Source: Comamonadaceae bacterium 2PF (GTDB taxonomy: Bacteria > Pseudomonadota > Gammaproteobacteria > Burkholderiales > Burkholderiaceae_C). Taken from it: DNA of 64,000 bases. The stretch covers positions 1-64,000 of the forward strand of contig SCMV01000004.1 in the NCBI GenBank assembly GCA_005502875.1. The letters run 5' to 3'. The translations under genes were made by a program, and so were the position numbers. Every line of letters begins with the position of its first letter. Position 1 is the first letter of the stretch. Below, in pieces: positions 15,626 to 24,958 of the stretch. Below the pieces are notes generated by a model. The model saw only the letters and a program-made list of their open reading frames with translations, ran no database searches and was not told where the DNA came from.

Positions 15626-16200
15626 CAGACGATGGGGAAGAATCGAATCTTCTTTGCCTTGCGCAAATCAGACCAGACGCCGAACGGGATGACGATGCCA
15701 AATCGCGCCCGAAGTCCTGACCCTGTCGCCGTCATCTTGCTGCCATTCCACAGGTCGATGTGATCGCCGCCAGAGCCTCCCGATGGCGTGTAGTAGTCCT
15801 CAAAGCAAATGATGCCAGTGCGGCCTGCCACCTTGTCATGCCAATCAGTGCCAGTGACTTGCTCCGACTTCTTGCAACCGACGAAGGGCTGCAACTCCAG
15901 CCAGTCGGCCAACTCTGCTGCCGACAAAATGTGATCAGCGTCCAGATGCACCCAGCACTTGCGCTTAGCGGGGTATGACTTGAAAGTCACGCCCGACTTC
16001 TTCAGGGCGTGGCTGACCCTGATGGCGCATTGATTGGCGAACAACTTCTTGCCTTCCTTGTCCTTGGCGTCGCAGGGATCGCTACCTGGGTAGTTTTGCC
16101 ACAGGTCCTCAAACCTGACAGCTGGTACGTTGATGTGGCAGATCGATCCCGTTTTTGGGTTGGTCTTGACCTTGGCCGTTTGCGTGAGTGCGGTGGTCAT
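15625..16200 (-). CDS. Type VI secretion amidase effector, Tae4 family
   Basis: A 191-residue peptidoglycan amidase toxin. Family marks are the W-x-NYP stretch, Cys58 in NQCAIRVSHAL and His147/Asp149 in GDHIDLWNG, which form the NlpC/P60-like triad; GRTGIICFED lies between. Tae4 enzymes cut the peptide stem of peptidoglycan in rival cells after type VI delivery. Its start overlaps the PAAR stop (ATGA), and the small membrane protein gene overlaps its own stop. No signal peptide is present, as expected for delivery by the secretion spike. No type VI structural genes lie in this window. Confidence 0.88.
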   Translation of the reverse strand: MTTALTQTAKVKTNPKTGSICHINVPAVRFEDLWQNYPGSDPCDAKDKEGKKLFANQCAIRVSHALKKSGVTFKSYPAKRKCWVHLDADHILSAAELADWLELQPFVGCKKSEQVTGTDWHDKVAGRTGIICFEDYYTPSGGSGGDHIDLWNGSKMTATGSGLRARFGIVIPFGVWSDLRKAKKIRFFPIV

Positions 16201-16775
16201 GCTTTGACACGCCCCAGCTCAACAATCGCCGCATCACCCCAGAAGACCTCGTAGTCCTCCTCCGCGTCCGTCAAGATGCGTGGCAGCTTGCCGCTCTGAT
16301 CCAGCCGTCCCGAGTGTGTCTGACCGGACAGCGTCTTCGCAAACCAAGGCAGACCAACGAGCATGGCCATGTCGCCAGTGACCTCAAGCTTGGTCATTTC
16401 ATCGTAGGTGATGCGGACATCAGGCTTTGGGGCCGCAGCGAACCCGGCTGCTGCTGCTTTCGTCGCTTGCTCGGCGCTGGCTGCAGCAGGGTTGGATGCT
16501 CCGCCGTCCGATGTGGTGGACACGGACTGGCTGGCGATGAGCGTCGCTCCGCATGCGCACTTGTCGCCGTGCCGCGCAGCCGGCTGGCCGTCGATGATCA
16601 TCGTCGGGTCACCTGTGACGATCACCGTGGTGCCGCCGTGACCCTTCTTCGGGCAGGTGACCTGGTCACCCACGCGAGCGATGCGCTTGCCGTGGGTTTC
16701 AGATGTGCCTGAGGCGCCCACCACCACGCCGCCGTGGTCGGTGCGGTCGCCCAGGACGATGAAAGGCCGTCCCAT
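16197..16775 (-). CDS. PAAR-domain protein (type VI spike tip/effector adaptor)
   Basis: A 192-residue protein. Residues 1-95 form a PAAR domain (GDRTDHGG, RVGDQVTCPKKGHGG, GDPTMIIDGQPAARHGDKCACGA) that caps the VgrG spike. The remaining residues form an Ala-rich linker and a roughly 75-residue C-terminal segment (VRITYDEMTKLEV to VELGRVKA) of unknown role, possibly an effector dock. It is the first gene of the three-gene overlapping cassette with Tae4 and the small membrane protein, so it most likely carries the amidase. Confidence 0.9.
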   Translation of the reverse strand: MGRPFIVLGDRTDHGGVVVGASGTSETHGKRIARVGDQVTCPKKGHGGTTVIVTGDPTMIIDGQPAARHGDKCACGATLIASQSVSTTSDGGASNPAAASAEQATKAAAAGFAAAPKPDVRITYDEMTKLEVTGDMAMLVGLPWFAKTLSGQTHSGRLDQSGKLPRILTDAEEDYEVFWGDAAIVELGRVKA

Positions 16776-16844
16776 GAATGCCCCTGAGTTTGTGTGTTGG
16801 CACGCACTCTAGCAGGAGCAGGGGGGCCTGAAGCCCACCCTTTT

Positions 16845-18035
16845 TCAGGCCGAAGCCCCAGCCTCGTCCTTCATCCCGAAGGCCTTGACCAGCCGCTTGC
16901 GCTGCGCCGGCAGGAAGTTGATGCGCGAGGCATCGCCACCCGTGGCCTTGACCACCCGCTTGTCCATCACGGCAAACCAAAGGGAGGGCACGTAGGCCAC
17001 CAGGAACATGCCCGTGTAGCCCAGCGGCAGGAAGGTCGGGATGTCGTGGAAGCTGCGCAGCGACTGGTAGCTGCGGGTGGGGTTGGCGTGGTGGTCGGAG
17101 TGGCGCTGCAGCTGGAAGGTCAGGATGTTGGACAGCACGTGGTTGCTGTTCCACGAGTGGTGCGGCTGGCAGTGCTCGTAGCGGCCATCGGCCTTCTTCT
17201 GGCGCACCAGGCCGTAGTGCTCGATGTAGTTGGCCGAGGTCAGCATGAAGGCGCCCAGGAAGGCCAGCACCATCAGCAGCACCAGGGCCTGCGTGCCCAG
17301 CCAGAAGGTCATGCCGCCCCAGATGATGGCGGTGCCGATCCAGCCCTGCACGATCTCGTTGTCCAGGCTCCAGGCCGACTTGCCCTGGCGTTCCAGTCGT
17401 TCGACTTCCAGGTCCCAGCCGCGGAAGTAGGCGCCGGGCATCTCGCGGAACATGAAGCGGTAGATCGTCTCGCCCATCTTGGACGAAGCCGGGTCTTCCG
17501 GCGTCGCCACATGGCGGTGGTGGCCGCGGTTGTGCTCGATGCAGAAGTGCACGTAGGCGCCCAGCGAGAGGTTGAACAGCGCGGCCTTGCGCGGCAGCCA
17601 TTCCTTCTTGTGTCCGAGCTCGTGGCTCATGTTCATCACCAGGCCCAGCATGAAGCCGTTGATGATGACCGTGGTGACCACGCCATACCAGGGCACCGCG
17701 TGCGTGCTCAGGAACCACACGTTGAACAGCGTGGTGGCCCAGCCCACGGGGATGGCCAGGTAGATCATCCAGCGGTAGAAGCTGCGGCGCTCCAGGTCGG
17801 GCACGGCGGCTTCAGGCGGGTTGCTGGTGTCGTCGCCGATCAGCCAGTCGAGGATGGGCACCAGCACGAACAGCACCAGGAAGGGCAGGATGTACCAGGC
17901 GGCGTGGTCCTGGCCCATCAGGTGCGCGACGGGGCCCGTGGCGACGATGGCAGGGATCAGGGCTGGCAGCAGCCACAGCGGTTTCTTCGGGTCCCGGTAG
18001 GACGTGGCCAATGGGTCGGGCAGCACGGCGCTCAT
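16845..18035 (-). CDS. alkB: Alkane 1-monooxygenase AlkB
   Basis: A 396-residue integral membrane di-iron hydroxylase that converts n-alkanes to 1-alkanols, using electrons from rubredoxin. The histidine boxes are complete: His138 and His142 in HELGH, EHNRGHHRH at 167-175, His312/315/316 in RHSDHH, and NYIEHYG at 269-275. Several membrane spans alternate with them. Neither rubredoxin nor rubredoxin reductase lies in the window. The gene is divergent from an AraC regulator with repeated operator-like sites between. Chain-length preference cannot be read from the sequence by eye. Confidence 0.95.
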   Translation of the reverse strand: MSAVLPDPLATSYRDPKKPLWLLPALIPAIVATGPVAHLMGQDHAAWYILPFLVLFVLVPILDWLIGDDTSNPPEAAVPDLERRSFYRWMIYLAIPVGWATTLFNVWFLSTHAVPWYGVVTTVIINGFMLGLVMNMSHELGHKKEWLPRKAALFNLSLGAYVHFCIEHNRGHHRHVATPEDPASSKMGETIYRFMFREMPGAYFRGWDLEVERLERQGKSAWSLDNEIVQGWIGTAIIWGGMTFWLGTQALVLLMVLAFLGAFMLTSANYIEHYGLVRQKKADGRYEHCQPHHSWNSNHVLSNILTFQLQRHSDHHANPTRSYQSLRSFHDIPTFLPLGYTGMFLVAYVPSLWFAVMDKRVVKATGGDASRINFLPAQRKRLVKAFGMKDEAGASA

Positions 18036-18072
18036 GTTGTTGTCTCCTCGGTGTGTCGCTGTGTGAATCGGT

Positions 18073-18116
18073 GAAATGGGGTGATGCGATCTTGCGAGGG
18101 CAGGGCGAAATGGGGT
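18073..18116. promoter_or_regulatory. Tandem direct repeats in the alkB/araC intergenic region
   Basis: GAAATGGGGT occurs twice in the same orientation, at 18073-18082 and 18107-18116, with starts 34 bp apart, close to three helical turns. Tandem direct repeats are the usual binding layout of AraC/XylS activators, and the divergent regulator gene adjoins them. Regulation of alkB through these sites is inference. Confidence 0.6.
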
Positions 18117-18144
18117 ACCGTCTGCGCTGGCAACTTATCGTCAT

Positions 18145-19224
18145 TTGGTGACATTCCCTGTGAACCCCCGAACCGCTCCCACGCAGGCGGCCGATTGGCT
18201 GGCGCCCGCGCTGCACCCCATCTACGCCCGGCTGATCTGCGCCGAGATGCGCCGCCGTGGCTTTGACGAGGCGCAGATCCTGGCCGGCACGCGGCTGAAC
18301 TGGGCCGCGCTGCACGAGGGCAACCGCTACCTGAGCTTCGACGAGGTGACCCGCCTGATCCGGCGCGCGGTGGCGCTCACGCAAGAGCCCTGGCTGGGCA
18401 TCACCGTGGGTTGGGGCACGCAGCTGTCGGCGCACGGGCCGGTGGGCGTGGCGGCCATGTCGTGCGACAACGTGGGGCAGGCGCTGGCCTTGATCCAGCG
18501 GCACGCCGGCTTGCGACAAAGCCTGATCTCGCTGGAGGTGGCCACACAAGGCGAGGAGGTGACCCTGTGGATGCGAGAGCACCTGCAGGCACCTGACGTG
18601 CGCGAGTACATCATGGGCCACTTGATGGGGGCCGGCCTGCGCCTGCTCGACACCCTCACGGGCCTGGACATGACCCGCGTGGCGCGCGTGGAGTTCGCTT
18701 TCCCGGAGCCACCTTGGGCCGATGCCTACCGGCGCTGGTGGCCTTCGGTGCGGTTCGGCATGGAGCGCTCGGCCATGGTGTTGCCTGTGTCCTTGCTCGG
18801 CCACCCGGGCCTGGCCCCGGACCCGCAGACGCACCGCATGGCTCTGCGAGAGTGCGAGCGCCTGTGGTCACAGCAGAACGACCCGCGTGACCGCCTGGGG
18901 CCCGTGGGCGACCGCATCTTGAGGCTCTTGCTGGCGTGCGAGGGCGGCTACCCGACCCTGAGCGAGTTGGCCGAGCGCGAGCACGTCTCCAGCCGCACCC
19001 TCATCCGCAAGCTGGGCGACGAGGGCCTGACCTACCAGCAGCTGCTCGACCGCGTGCGCGAGGACCTGGCCTGCTGGTGGCTGCTGCATTCGGACATGAG
19101 CGTCGAAGCCATCGCCGACCGGCTGGGCTACCAGGACACGTCCAATTTCAGCCGCACCTTCCGGCGCTGGGTGGGCATGCCGCCCGGTGAGTTCCGGCGC
19201 TTGAGAGAGGCGGGCGAGGCCTGA
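18145..19224 (+). CDS. AraC/XylS family regulator, probable alkB activator
   Basis: A protein of up to 359 residues with an arabinose-binding-type N-terminal domain (WLGITVGWGTQLSAHGPVG) and a C-terminal double helix-turn-helix (LAEREHVSSRTLIRKLGDEG, then LGYQDTSNFSRTFRRWVG). It is divergent from alkB, matching the known case of Acinetobacter AlkR, an AraC-type activator of an alkane hydroxylase. The start is uncertain: TTG 18145, GTG 18148 or GTG 18160, none with a strong ribosome binding site. Induction by alkanes is inference. Confidence 0.88.
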   Translation: MVTFPVNPRTAPTQAADWLAPALHPIYARLICAEMRRRGFDEAQILAGTRLNWAALHEGNRYLSFDEVTRLIRRAVALTQEPWLGITVGWGTQLSAHGPVGVAAMSCDNVGQALALIQRHAGLRQSLISLEVATQGEEVTLWMREHLQAPDVREYIMGHLMGAGLRLLDTLTGLDMTRVARVEFAFPEPPWADAYRRWWPSVRFGMERSAMVLPVSLLGHPGLAPDPQTHRMALRECERLWSQQNDPRDRLGPVGDRILRLLLACEGGYPTLSELAEREHVSSRTLIRKLGDEGLTYQQLLDRVREDLACWWLLHSDMSVEAIADRLGYQDTSNFSRTFRRWVGMPPGEFRRLREAGEA

Positions 19225-19282
19225 GAGGCCACCCCGGCAGGATCGTCCCGATGAGGGCCAACAGGCTCCCTACAATCGGCCC

Positions 19283-22200
19283 ATGCCTTTTGTACACCTG
19301 CGCGCCCACACCGAGTTCTCCGTCGTCGACGGCACCGTCCGCATCGACGACCTGGTCAAGCTGGCCGCCAAGGACAACCAGCCCGCCGTGGCGGTGACCG
19401 ACCTGTCCAACCTGTTCGGCGCGGTCAAGCTGTATTCCGCTGCGCGCAAGAAGGGCGTGCAGCCCATCATCGGTGCCGACATCTGGCTGGAGCCCGAGGA
19501 GGCGGGCCGCGCACCCCAGCGCGTGCTGCTGCTGATCCAGAACCGAGCCGGTTACCTGCGCCTGTGCGAGCTGCTGGGAGAGGCCTGGACGGCGCCGGGC
19601 CAGCGCACGCACGCCTGGGTGAGCTGGGCTTCGCTGACCGAGCGCAACGAGGGCCTGATCTGCCTGTCCGGCGCCGAGCTGGGGCCGGTGGGCCAGGCCA
19701 TCTTGATGGGTGACGTGGCCAAGGCCGAGGCCTGGGCGAAGAAGCTGGCCGAGGCCTTTCCCGGGCGCTTCTACATCGAACTGCAGCGCGGGGGGCACCC
19801 CACCAACGAGCCGCACATCCGTGCCGCCGTGCCCCTGGCCGCCAAGCTCAAGCTGCCGGTGGTGGCCACCCACCCCATCCAGTTCCTCGCGCCCTCGGAC
19901 TTTGAGGCGCACGAGGCGCGCGTGTGCATCGCCGAGGGCGAGGCCCTGGGCAACCCCAAGCGCATCAAGCGCTTCACCAAAGAGCAGCATTTCAAGACCA
20001 CGGCCGAGATGGCCGCGCTGTTCGCCGACATCCCCTCGGCGATCGCCAACACGGTGGCGATCGCGCGGCGCTGCTCGCTGACGCTGGTGCTGGGCAAGCC
20101 TCAACTGCCCGACTTCCCGACGCCGATCATGCCGGACGGCAAGCCGCAGCCCATGGACGCGTTCTTCCGCGAGCTGTCGCACCAGGGCCTGGAAGAGCGG
20201 CTCTTGCACCTTTTCCCGGACGAGGCCGAGCGCAACGCCGAGCGCCCACGCTACGTCGAGCGCCTGGAGTTCGAGATCAACACGATCCTGAAGATGGGCT
20301 TTCCGGGCTACTTCCTGATCGTGCAGGACTTCATCAACTGGGCCAAGAACAACGGCTGCCCGGTGGGCCCGGGCCGGGGCTCGGGCGCCGGCTCGCTGGT
20401 GGCCTACGCGCTCAAGATCACCGACCTCGACCCGCTCAAGTACAACCTGCTGTTCGAGCGCTTCCTGAACCCGGAGCGGGTGTCGATGCCCGACTTCGAC
20501 ATCGACTTCTGCCAGGGCAACCGCGACCGCGTCATCGACTACGTGAAAGACCGCTACGGCCGCGCAGCCGTCTCGCAGATCGCCACCTTCGGCACCATGG
20601 CCGCCAAGGCCGCGCTGCGCGACGTGGGCCGCGTGCTGGGCATGGGCTACGGGCATGTGGACAGCATCGCCAAGCTGATCCCGGCGCCGCCGGGCAAGAC
20701 GGTGACGCTGGCCAAGCTCCCCCCCGACTTCGACCCCGAGAAGGCGAAGGTGATCTACGCTCGTCACGAGGCTCCCGAGATCAACGAGCGCGAGAAGGCC
20801 GAAGAAGAAGTGGCCGCGCTGCTCGAACTGGCCGAGAACGTCGAAGGCCTGGTGCGCAACATCGGCATGCATGCCGGGGGCGTGCTGATTGCGCCGGGCA
20901 AGATCACCGACTTTTGCCCGCTGTACCAGCAGCCCGGCAGCGACTCGGCCGTGAGCCAGTACGACAAGGACGACGTCGAAGCCATCGGCCTGGTGAAGTT
21001 CGACTTCCTGGGCCTGGCCACGCTGACCATCCTGGAGACGGCCAAGGAGTTCATCATGGCCCGCCACCCGGACCAGAAGGACTTCGACTTCGCCAAGATC
21101 CCGCTGGACGACGCACCCACTTATCGCTTGCTGTCAGAAGGCAAGACCGTGGCCGTGTTCCAGCTTGAATCACGCGGCATGCAGGGCATGCTGCGAGACG
21201 CCAAGCCCAGCGTCTTCGAGGACATCATCGCGCTGGTGGCGCTGTACCGTCCGGGCCCGATGGACCTGATCCCGTCTTTCTGCGCTCGCAAGCACGGCAA
21301 GGAGCCGGTCGAGTACCCGCACCCCCTGATGAGCCAGGTGCTGGAGGAGACCTACGGCATCATGGTCTACCAGGAGCAGGTGATGCAGGTGGCCCAGATC
21401 GTGGGCGGCTACTCGCTCGGTGGCGCCGACCTGCTGCGCCGCGCCATGGGCAAGAAGAAGGTCGAGGAGATGCAGCACCACCGCGGCCTGTTCGCCGAAG
21501 GTGCCGCCAAGAACGACATCAAGCCCGAGCTGGCCAACGAGATCTTCGACCTGATGGAGAAGTTCGCGGGCTACGGCTTCAACAAGTCGCACGCCGCCGC
21601 CTACGCCTTGCTGGCCTATCACACGGCCTGGCTCAAGCACCACTACACGTCCGAATTCTTCGCAGGCAACATGACGATCGCCAGCGACGACACGGACAAG
21701 CTCAAGATCTTCCACGACGATGCCACGCAGAACTTTGGCATCACCTTCTCGCCGCCCAACGTCAACGAAGGCGAGTGGCGCTTCATCCCGACGGGCGACA
21801 AGTCCATCTGCTACGCGCTGGGCGCGGTCAAGGGCACGGGGCAGGGCGCCATCGAGGCCATCGTGGCCGAGCGCCGGGCCAACGGCCCCTTCAAGAGCTT
21901 CTTTGATTTCTGCACGCGCGTGGACCGCAAGCTGGTCAACAAGCGCGTGGTCGAGGCCCTGATCAAGGCCGGTGCCTTCGACACCATGGTGGAGAACCGC
22001 GCGGCCCTGCTGGCCAGCGTCTCGCTCGCGTTCGAATACGCCGACACGCTGGCGGCCAACGCCGACCAGGGCGGCCTGTTCGACTTCGGCGACAGCCACG
22101 CCGCGTCCACCAACGAGCCCGACCTGGTGCCCACCGACCCGTGGTCGCTCAAGGAGCAGCTTGGCCTGGAAAAAACCGCGATTGGCTTTTTCCTGACCGG

Positions 22201-22825
22201 GCACCTGTTCGACGAAGCCGAGAGCGAGATCCGCCGTTTCTGCAAGCAGCGCATCGCCGACCTGCGCGACAGCCGCGACCCGCAGTTCATCGCCGGCATC
22301 GTCAGCGAGCTGCGCGTGATCAACGGTGCGCGCGGCCGCGTGGGCCTGTTCAAGCTCGACGACAAGAGCGACGCCATCGAGGCCGTGGCCAACCAGGACA
22401 CGCTCGACGCCAACAAGGACGTGCTGAAAGACGACGAGCTCGTCATCATCCAGGGCAAGGTGCAGAACGACCGCTTCTCGGGCGGCCTGCGGCTGAACGT
22501 GCAGCAGGTCTTCAGCCTGGCGCAGGCGCGCTGCCGTTTCGCCCGATTCGTGCGCCTGCATGCGCCAGGGCAGCAATTGCCGGTGGCCGAGTGGTTGCGC
22601 GAGTTCCCGGGGCGGCGCGTGGCGGCGCCTCAACCCGACCTGCCCGACACCGTGCAGGGCCTGCCCGTGCGCGTGGTGATCGAGCGCCACACCGAGGGGC
22701 TGTCGGCGCGTGGCGAGGTGGAGCTGGGCGAGGCCTCACGCGTGTTCCCCAGCGACGAGGCCATGGTGCGCATGCGGGAGCTGATGCCGGACGCCAAGCC
22801 GCAGGTGGTGTACGGGGAGGGGTGA
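19283..22825 (+). CDS. dnaE: DNA polymerase III alpha subunit
   Basis: The 1180-residue replicative polymerase subunit. The N-terminal PHP domain begins HLRAHTEFSVVDG; the polymerase active-site segment has VGPGRGSGAGSLVAYAL and MPDFDIDFC (near residue 405). An OB-fold and a C-terminal clamp/tau-binding region follow. The length is normal for DnaE1, and the gene looks intact. It begins 58 bp after the AraC gene and is convergent with the tad operon end. Confidence 0.97.
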   Translation: MPFVHLRAHTEFSVVDGTVRIDDLVKLAAKDNQPAVAVTDLSNLFGAVKLYSAARKKGVQPIIGADIWLEPEEAGRAPQRVLLLIQNRAGYLRLCELLGEAWTAPGQRTHAWVSWASLTERNEGLICLSGAELGPVGQAILMGDVAKAEAWAKKLAEAFPGRFYIELQRGGHPTNEPHIRAAVPLAAKLKLPVVATHPIQFLAPSDFEAHEARVCIAEGEALGNPKRIKRFTKEQHFKTTAEMAALFADIPSAIANTVAIARRCSLTLVLGKPQLPDFPTPIMPDGKPQPMDAFFRELSHQGLEERLLHLFPDEAERNAERPRYVERLEFEINTILKMGFPGYFLIVQDFINWAKNNGCPVGPGRGSGAGSLVAYALKITDLDPLKYNLLFERFLNPERVSMPDFDIDFCQGNRDRVIDYVKDRYGRAAVSQIATFGTMAAKAALRDVGRVLGMGYGHVDSIAKLIPAPPGKTVTLAKLPPDFDPEKAKVIYARHEAPEINEREKAEEEVAALLELAENVEGLVRNIGMHAGGVLIAPGKITDFCPLYQQPGSDSAVSQYDKDDVEAIGLVKFDFLGLATLTILETAKEFIMARHPDQKDFDFAKIPLDDAPTYRLLSEGKTVAVFQLESRGMQGMLRDAKPSVFEDIIALVALYRPGPMDLIPSFCARKHGKEPVEYPHPLMSQVLEETYGIMVYQEQVMQVAQIVGGYSLGGADLLRRAMGKKKVEEMQHHRGLFAEGAAKNDIKPELANEIFDLMEKFAGYGFNKSHAAAYALLAYHTAWLKHHYTSEFFAGNMTIASDDTDKLKIFHDDATQNFGITFSPPNVNEGEWRFIPTGDKSICYALGAVKGTGQGAIEAIVAERRANGPFKSFFDFCTRVDRKLVNKRVVEALIKAGAFDTMVENRAALLASVSLAFEYADTLAANADQGGLFDFGDSHAASTNEPDLVPTDPWSLKEQLGLEKTAIGFFLTGHLFDEAESEIRRFCKQRIADLRDSRDPQFIAGIVSELRVINGARGRVGLFKLDDKSDAIEAVANQDTLDANKDVLKDDELVIIQGKVQNDRFSGGLRLNVQQVFSLAQARCRFARFVRLHAPGQQLPVAEWLREFPGRRVAAPQPDLPDTVQGLPVRVVIERHTEGLSARGEVELGEASRVFPSDEAMVRMRELMPDAKPQVVYGEG

Positions 22826-22876
22826 GGGGGCAGCCACTGGCGCCATGCCGGTGTGGCGTGGCGCGCGCTGCGTCGC

Positions 22877-24520
22877 TCAGATGATGAGCAGCGGCTTGGC
22901 GCTCTCGACGTCGATCAGGCGCACGCGCACCAGGCCGATGTCGAAGCCGAAGACCTGCAGCAGCGGCTCGACCACCAGGTCGGCGATCAATTTCAGCGGC
23001 GCCATGATCACGCCCTGAAGCCAGCTCAGGTCAAAAGGCAGGAAGCCCAGCACCACGAACTTGATGGTGGTGTCGTCACCCAGCAGTCCGCCGAGGGTGC
23101 CGCTGCCCACGCCTTGTGTGGCCACGGCGCGGGGGAGTTGAGCGGTGCTCTGGATGGTGAAGGGCGCGCTGGCGTTGCTGGCGCTCAGCAGGGGCAGCTT
23201 CAGGTCGATGCCCACCACCGGGATGCCCAGCACGGACACGGTGGCGCGCTTGCTGCCATCGGTGGTCTTGGCGTCGTTCAGGCGCAGCACGATCACGTCG
23301 CTGGCGATGCTGAAGTTGCCCGTGGTGTTGCCGGGTGCGATCGCCAGGCTGGACAAGCGGCCTGCCGTTTGCAGCGTGTCCACGTAGAGGGCCATGTCCA
23401 GCGCAGCGACCACGAGGTTGAGGTTGAGCCCGACCTTCAGCGAGAACTGCGCCGACTTGGCTTCGGTGCACCACGCGCCAGCCAGCGATTTGCCTGCGGG
23501 CCCCACGGCGATCTTCGGCGGGTTGAGCAGGTTCAGCGAGATGTTGCCCACGCCCAGGATGTTCAAGCCCAGGTTGATGGTGCCCTTGCCTTTGCCCACC
23601 AGCAGGCTGGTCTGCAGCAGGTCGAGCACGTTGATGTCCACGGTGGCCGATGCGGCCGAGGCCGGCACCTGGATGTTGAGCACGTCACGCAGGCGCACCT
23701 TCAAGCCGGAGTTGACCGAGATCGACCCCAGTTGGTTGAGCTGCGTGGCCGCTGCGGCCGACGGAGAAGCGGTGGCCAGCCAGCGCAGGAGCTCGTCGAT
23801 GGGCACCTGCCGCTCCAGCAGCTCTTCGATGGTGGCGGCGCCCGCAGCGGCTTGCAGCGCCAGCAGGTTGACCGATGTGCCAGCCAGATCGGTCAGCGCA
23901 GCCACACCCAGGTTCAGGCTGCTGTTGCCCAGCAAGGCGCGGAACAGCGCGGTCGTGAAGTCAGCCTGGCGTTGCGTGATGCTGGCGAAGCTGGCAATGG
24001 AGTAGGTGGCCTGTGGCGGCCCCCCCTTGGCCGTGGCCGTCACCTTCATCACCGTCGAGTTCGATGACAACAAACCGCTGGCCAGCACGCTGGGCTCGAC
24101 CGTGCGCGTGAGGGTGACCTGTGCGGCGTTGCTGCTCTCGGACTCGTTGGCTTGAAAGGTGTTGACCCGCGTGGTGGCGTCGCGGCCGTGGATGCCTCGC
24201 TGCAAGTCCAGGCTGTAGCCCGACGTCAAGCCATTGGCCACCACCACCGATTGGGCGGCCTGCAGGGCCGAGGTCCGGGTGCTGCCACAACCGGTGTGGC
24301 GCGCCGCCGCCATGGCGGCCATGTCGGCGGTGGACTGCAACTCGCGCTTGGTCAGCCACAGGCGCGCCGTCTCCAGGGTCAGGCCGGTGAGCATCAGCGC
24401 CAGCAGCAGCGTGAACACGCCCAGCAAGGTGACCATGCCACGCTCAAGCCGAGCGCGAGCGACCGGGCGACGCGCGGTGTGGCGGGCGCGTGGGTGCGTG
24501 GCGTGGCGGTGGGTCGGCAT
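22877..24520 (-). CDS. tadG: TadG-like pilus-assembly protein
   Basis: A 547-residue protein with one N-terminal membrane span (about residues 30-50) in the TadE/TadG manner: GMVTLLGVFTLLLALML followed by ETARLWLTKRELQSTADMAAMAAA. The rest is predicted extracytoplasmic and rich in Leu/Asn/Ser. It is the last gene of the tad operon, after the DUF3613 gene. TadG proteins are minor components needed for Flp pilus biogenesis. The body is highly diverged, so the call rests on the N-terminus and on position. Confidence 0.75.
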   Translation of the reverse strand: MPTHRHATHPRARHTARRPVARARLERGMVTLLGVFTLLLALMLTGLTLETARLWLTKRELQSTADMAAMAAARHTGCGSTRTSALQAAQSVVVANGLTSGYSLDLQRGIHGRDATTRVNTFQANESESSNAAQVTLTRTVEPSVLASGLLSSNSTVMKVTATAKGGPPQATYSIASFASITQRQADFTTALFRALLGNSSLNLGVAALTDLAGTSVNLLALQAAAGAATIEELLERQVPIDELLRWLATASPSAAAATQLNQLGSISVNSGLKVRLRDVLNIQVPASAASATVDINVLDLLQTSLLVGKGKGTINLGLNILGVGNISLNLLNPPKIAVGPAGKSLAGAWCTEAKSAQFSLKVGLNLNLVVAALDMALYVDTLQTAGRLSSLAIAPGNTTGNFSIASDVIVLRLNDAKTTDGSKRATVSVLGIPVVGIDLKLPLLSASNASAPFTIQSTAQLPRAVATQGVGSGTLGGLLGDDTTIKFVVLGFLPFDLSWLQGVIMAPLKLIADLVVEPLLQVFGFDIGLVRVRLIDVESAKPLLII

Positions 24521-24571
24521 GGGAGGCGCGGTGATGGCAGGTGCCTGTTTAACGACGGTTGTTCAGGGTAC

Positions 24572-24958
24572 TCATTTGTTGGCCGGCAGGCTTTCCCTCA
24601 ATTGCTGGGGAATGTCGACTTCGAAGGTGCGCAGGTAGCGGTCGTGAACACGGCGCAAGGCCGGGCCGGACAGGGTCGGGCGGGTCGCAGAGGCCTGTTC
24701 CCGGCTGCTTTGGCTTTGCAACCATTGGCGGGTGGCCCGACCGGTTTCCGGCAACTGGCGTTTTTGCTCCAGCTGCCATTCCTCGGTGCTGAAGGGCTCG
24801 GCAGCGGCGTTGGTGGCGGGCGCTGGCGGTGCCTCGGCCTGTGTGGCGCGTGCGCTGGGGCATGCGAGCAGCGTTGTCAGCAAAGCTGCAGCCAGCGCCC
24901 CTGGCAGGTGGGTCCAGGCGCGTGAGGCACGGCGGCGGGAGGCGGTTGGCAGGTTCAT
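24572..24958 (-). CDS. DUF3613 family exported protein of the tad locus
   Basis: A 128-residue protein with a signal peptide (hydrophobic LPGALAAALLTTLLACPSARA) and a conserved C-terminal part (TRQWLQSQSSREQAS, LSGPALRRVHDRYLRTFEVDIP) matching the DUF3613 family found in many Burkholderiales tad loci. Its ATG overlaps the tadD stop (ATGA), so it is translationally coupled. The function is unknown. Confidence 0.75.
   Translation of the reverse strand: MNLPTASRRRASRAWTHLPGALAAALLTTLLACPSARATQAEAPPAPATNAAAEPFSTEEWQLEQKRQLPETGRATRQWLQSQSSREQASATRPTLSGPALRRVHDRYLRTFEVDIPQQLRESLPANK

Noticed and set aside
15410-16775. PAAR-Tae4 genes as part of a full type VI secretion cluster
   Set aside because: No tss, hcp, vgrG or clpV gene is present; flanks are a GST gene and alkB.
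19148-21067. A 639-codon frame antisense to dnaE
   Set aside because: Low-complexity composition typical of a shadow frame; dnaE is certain.
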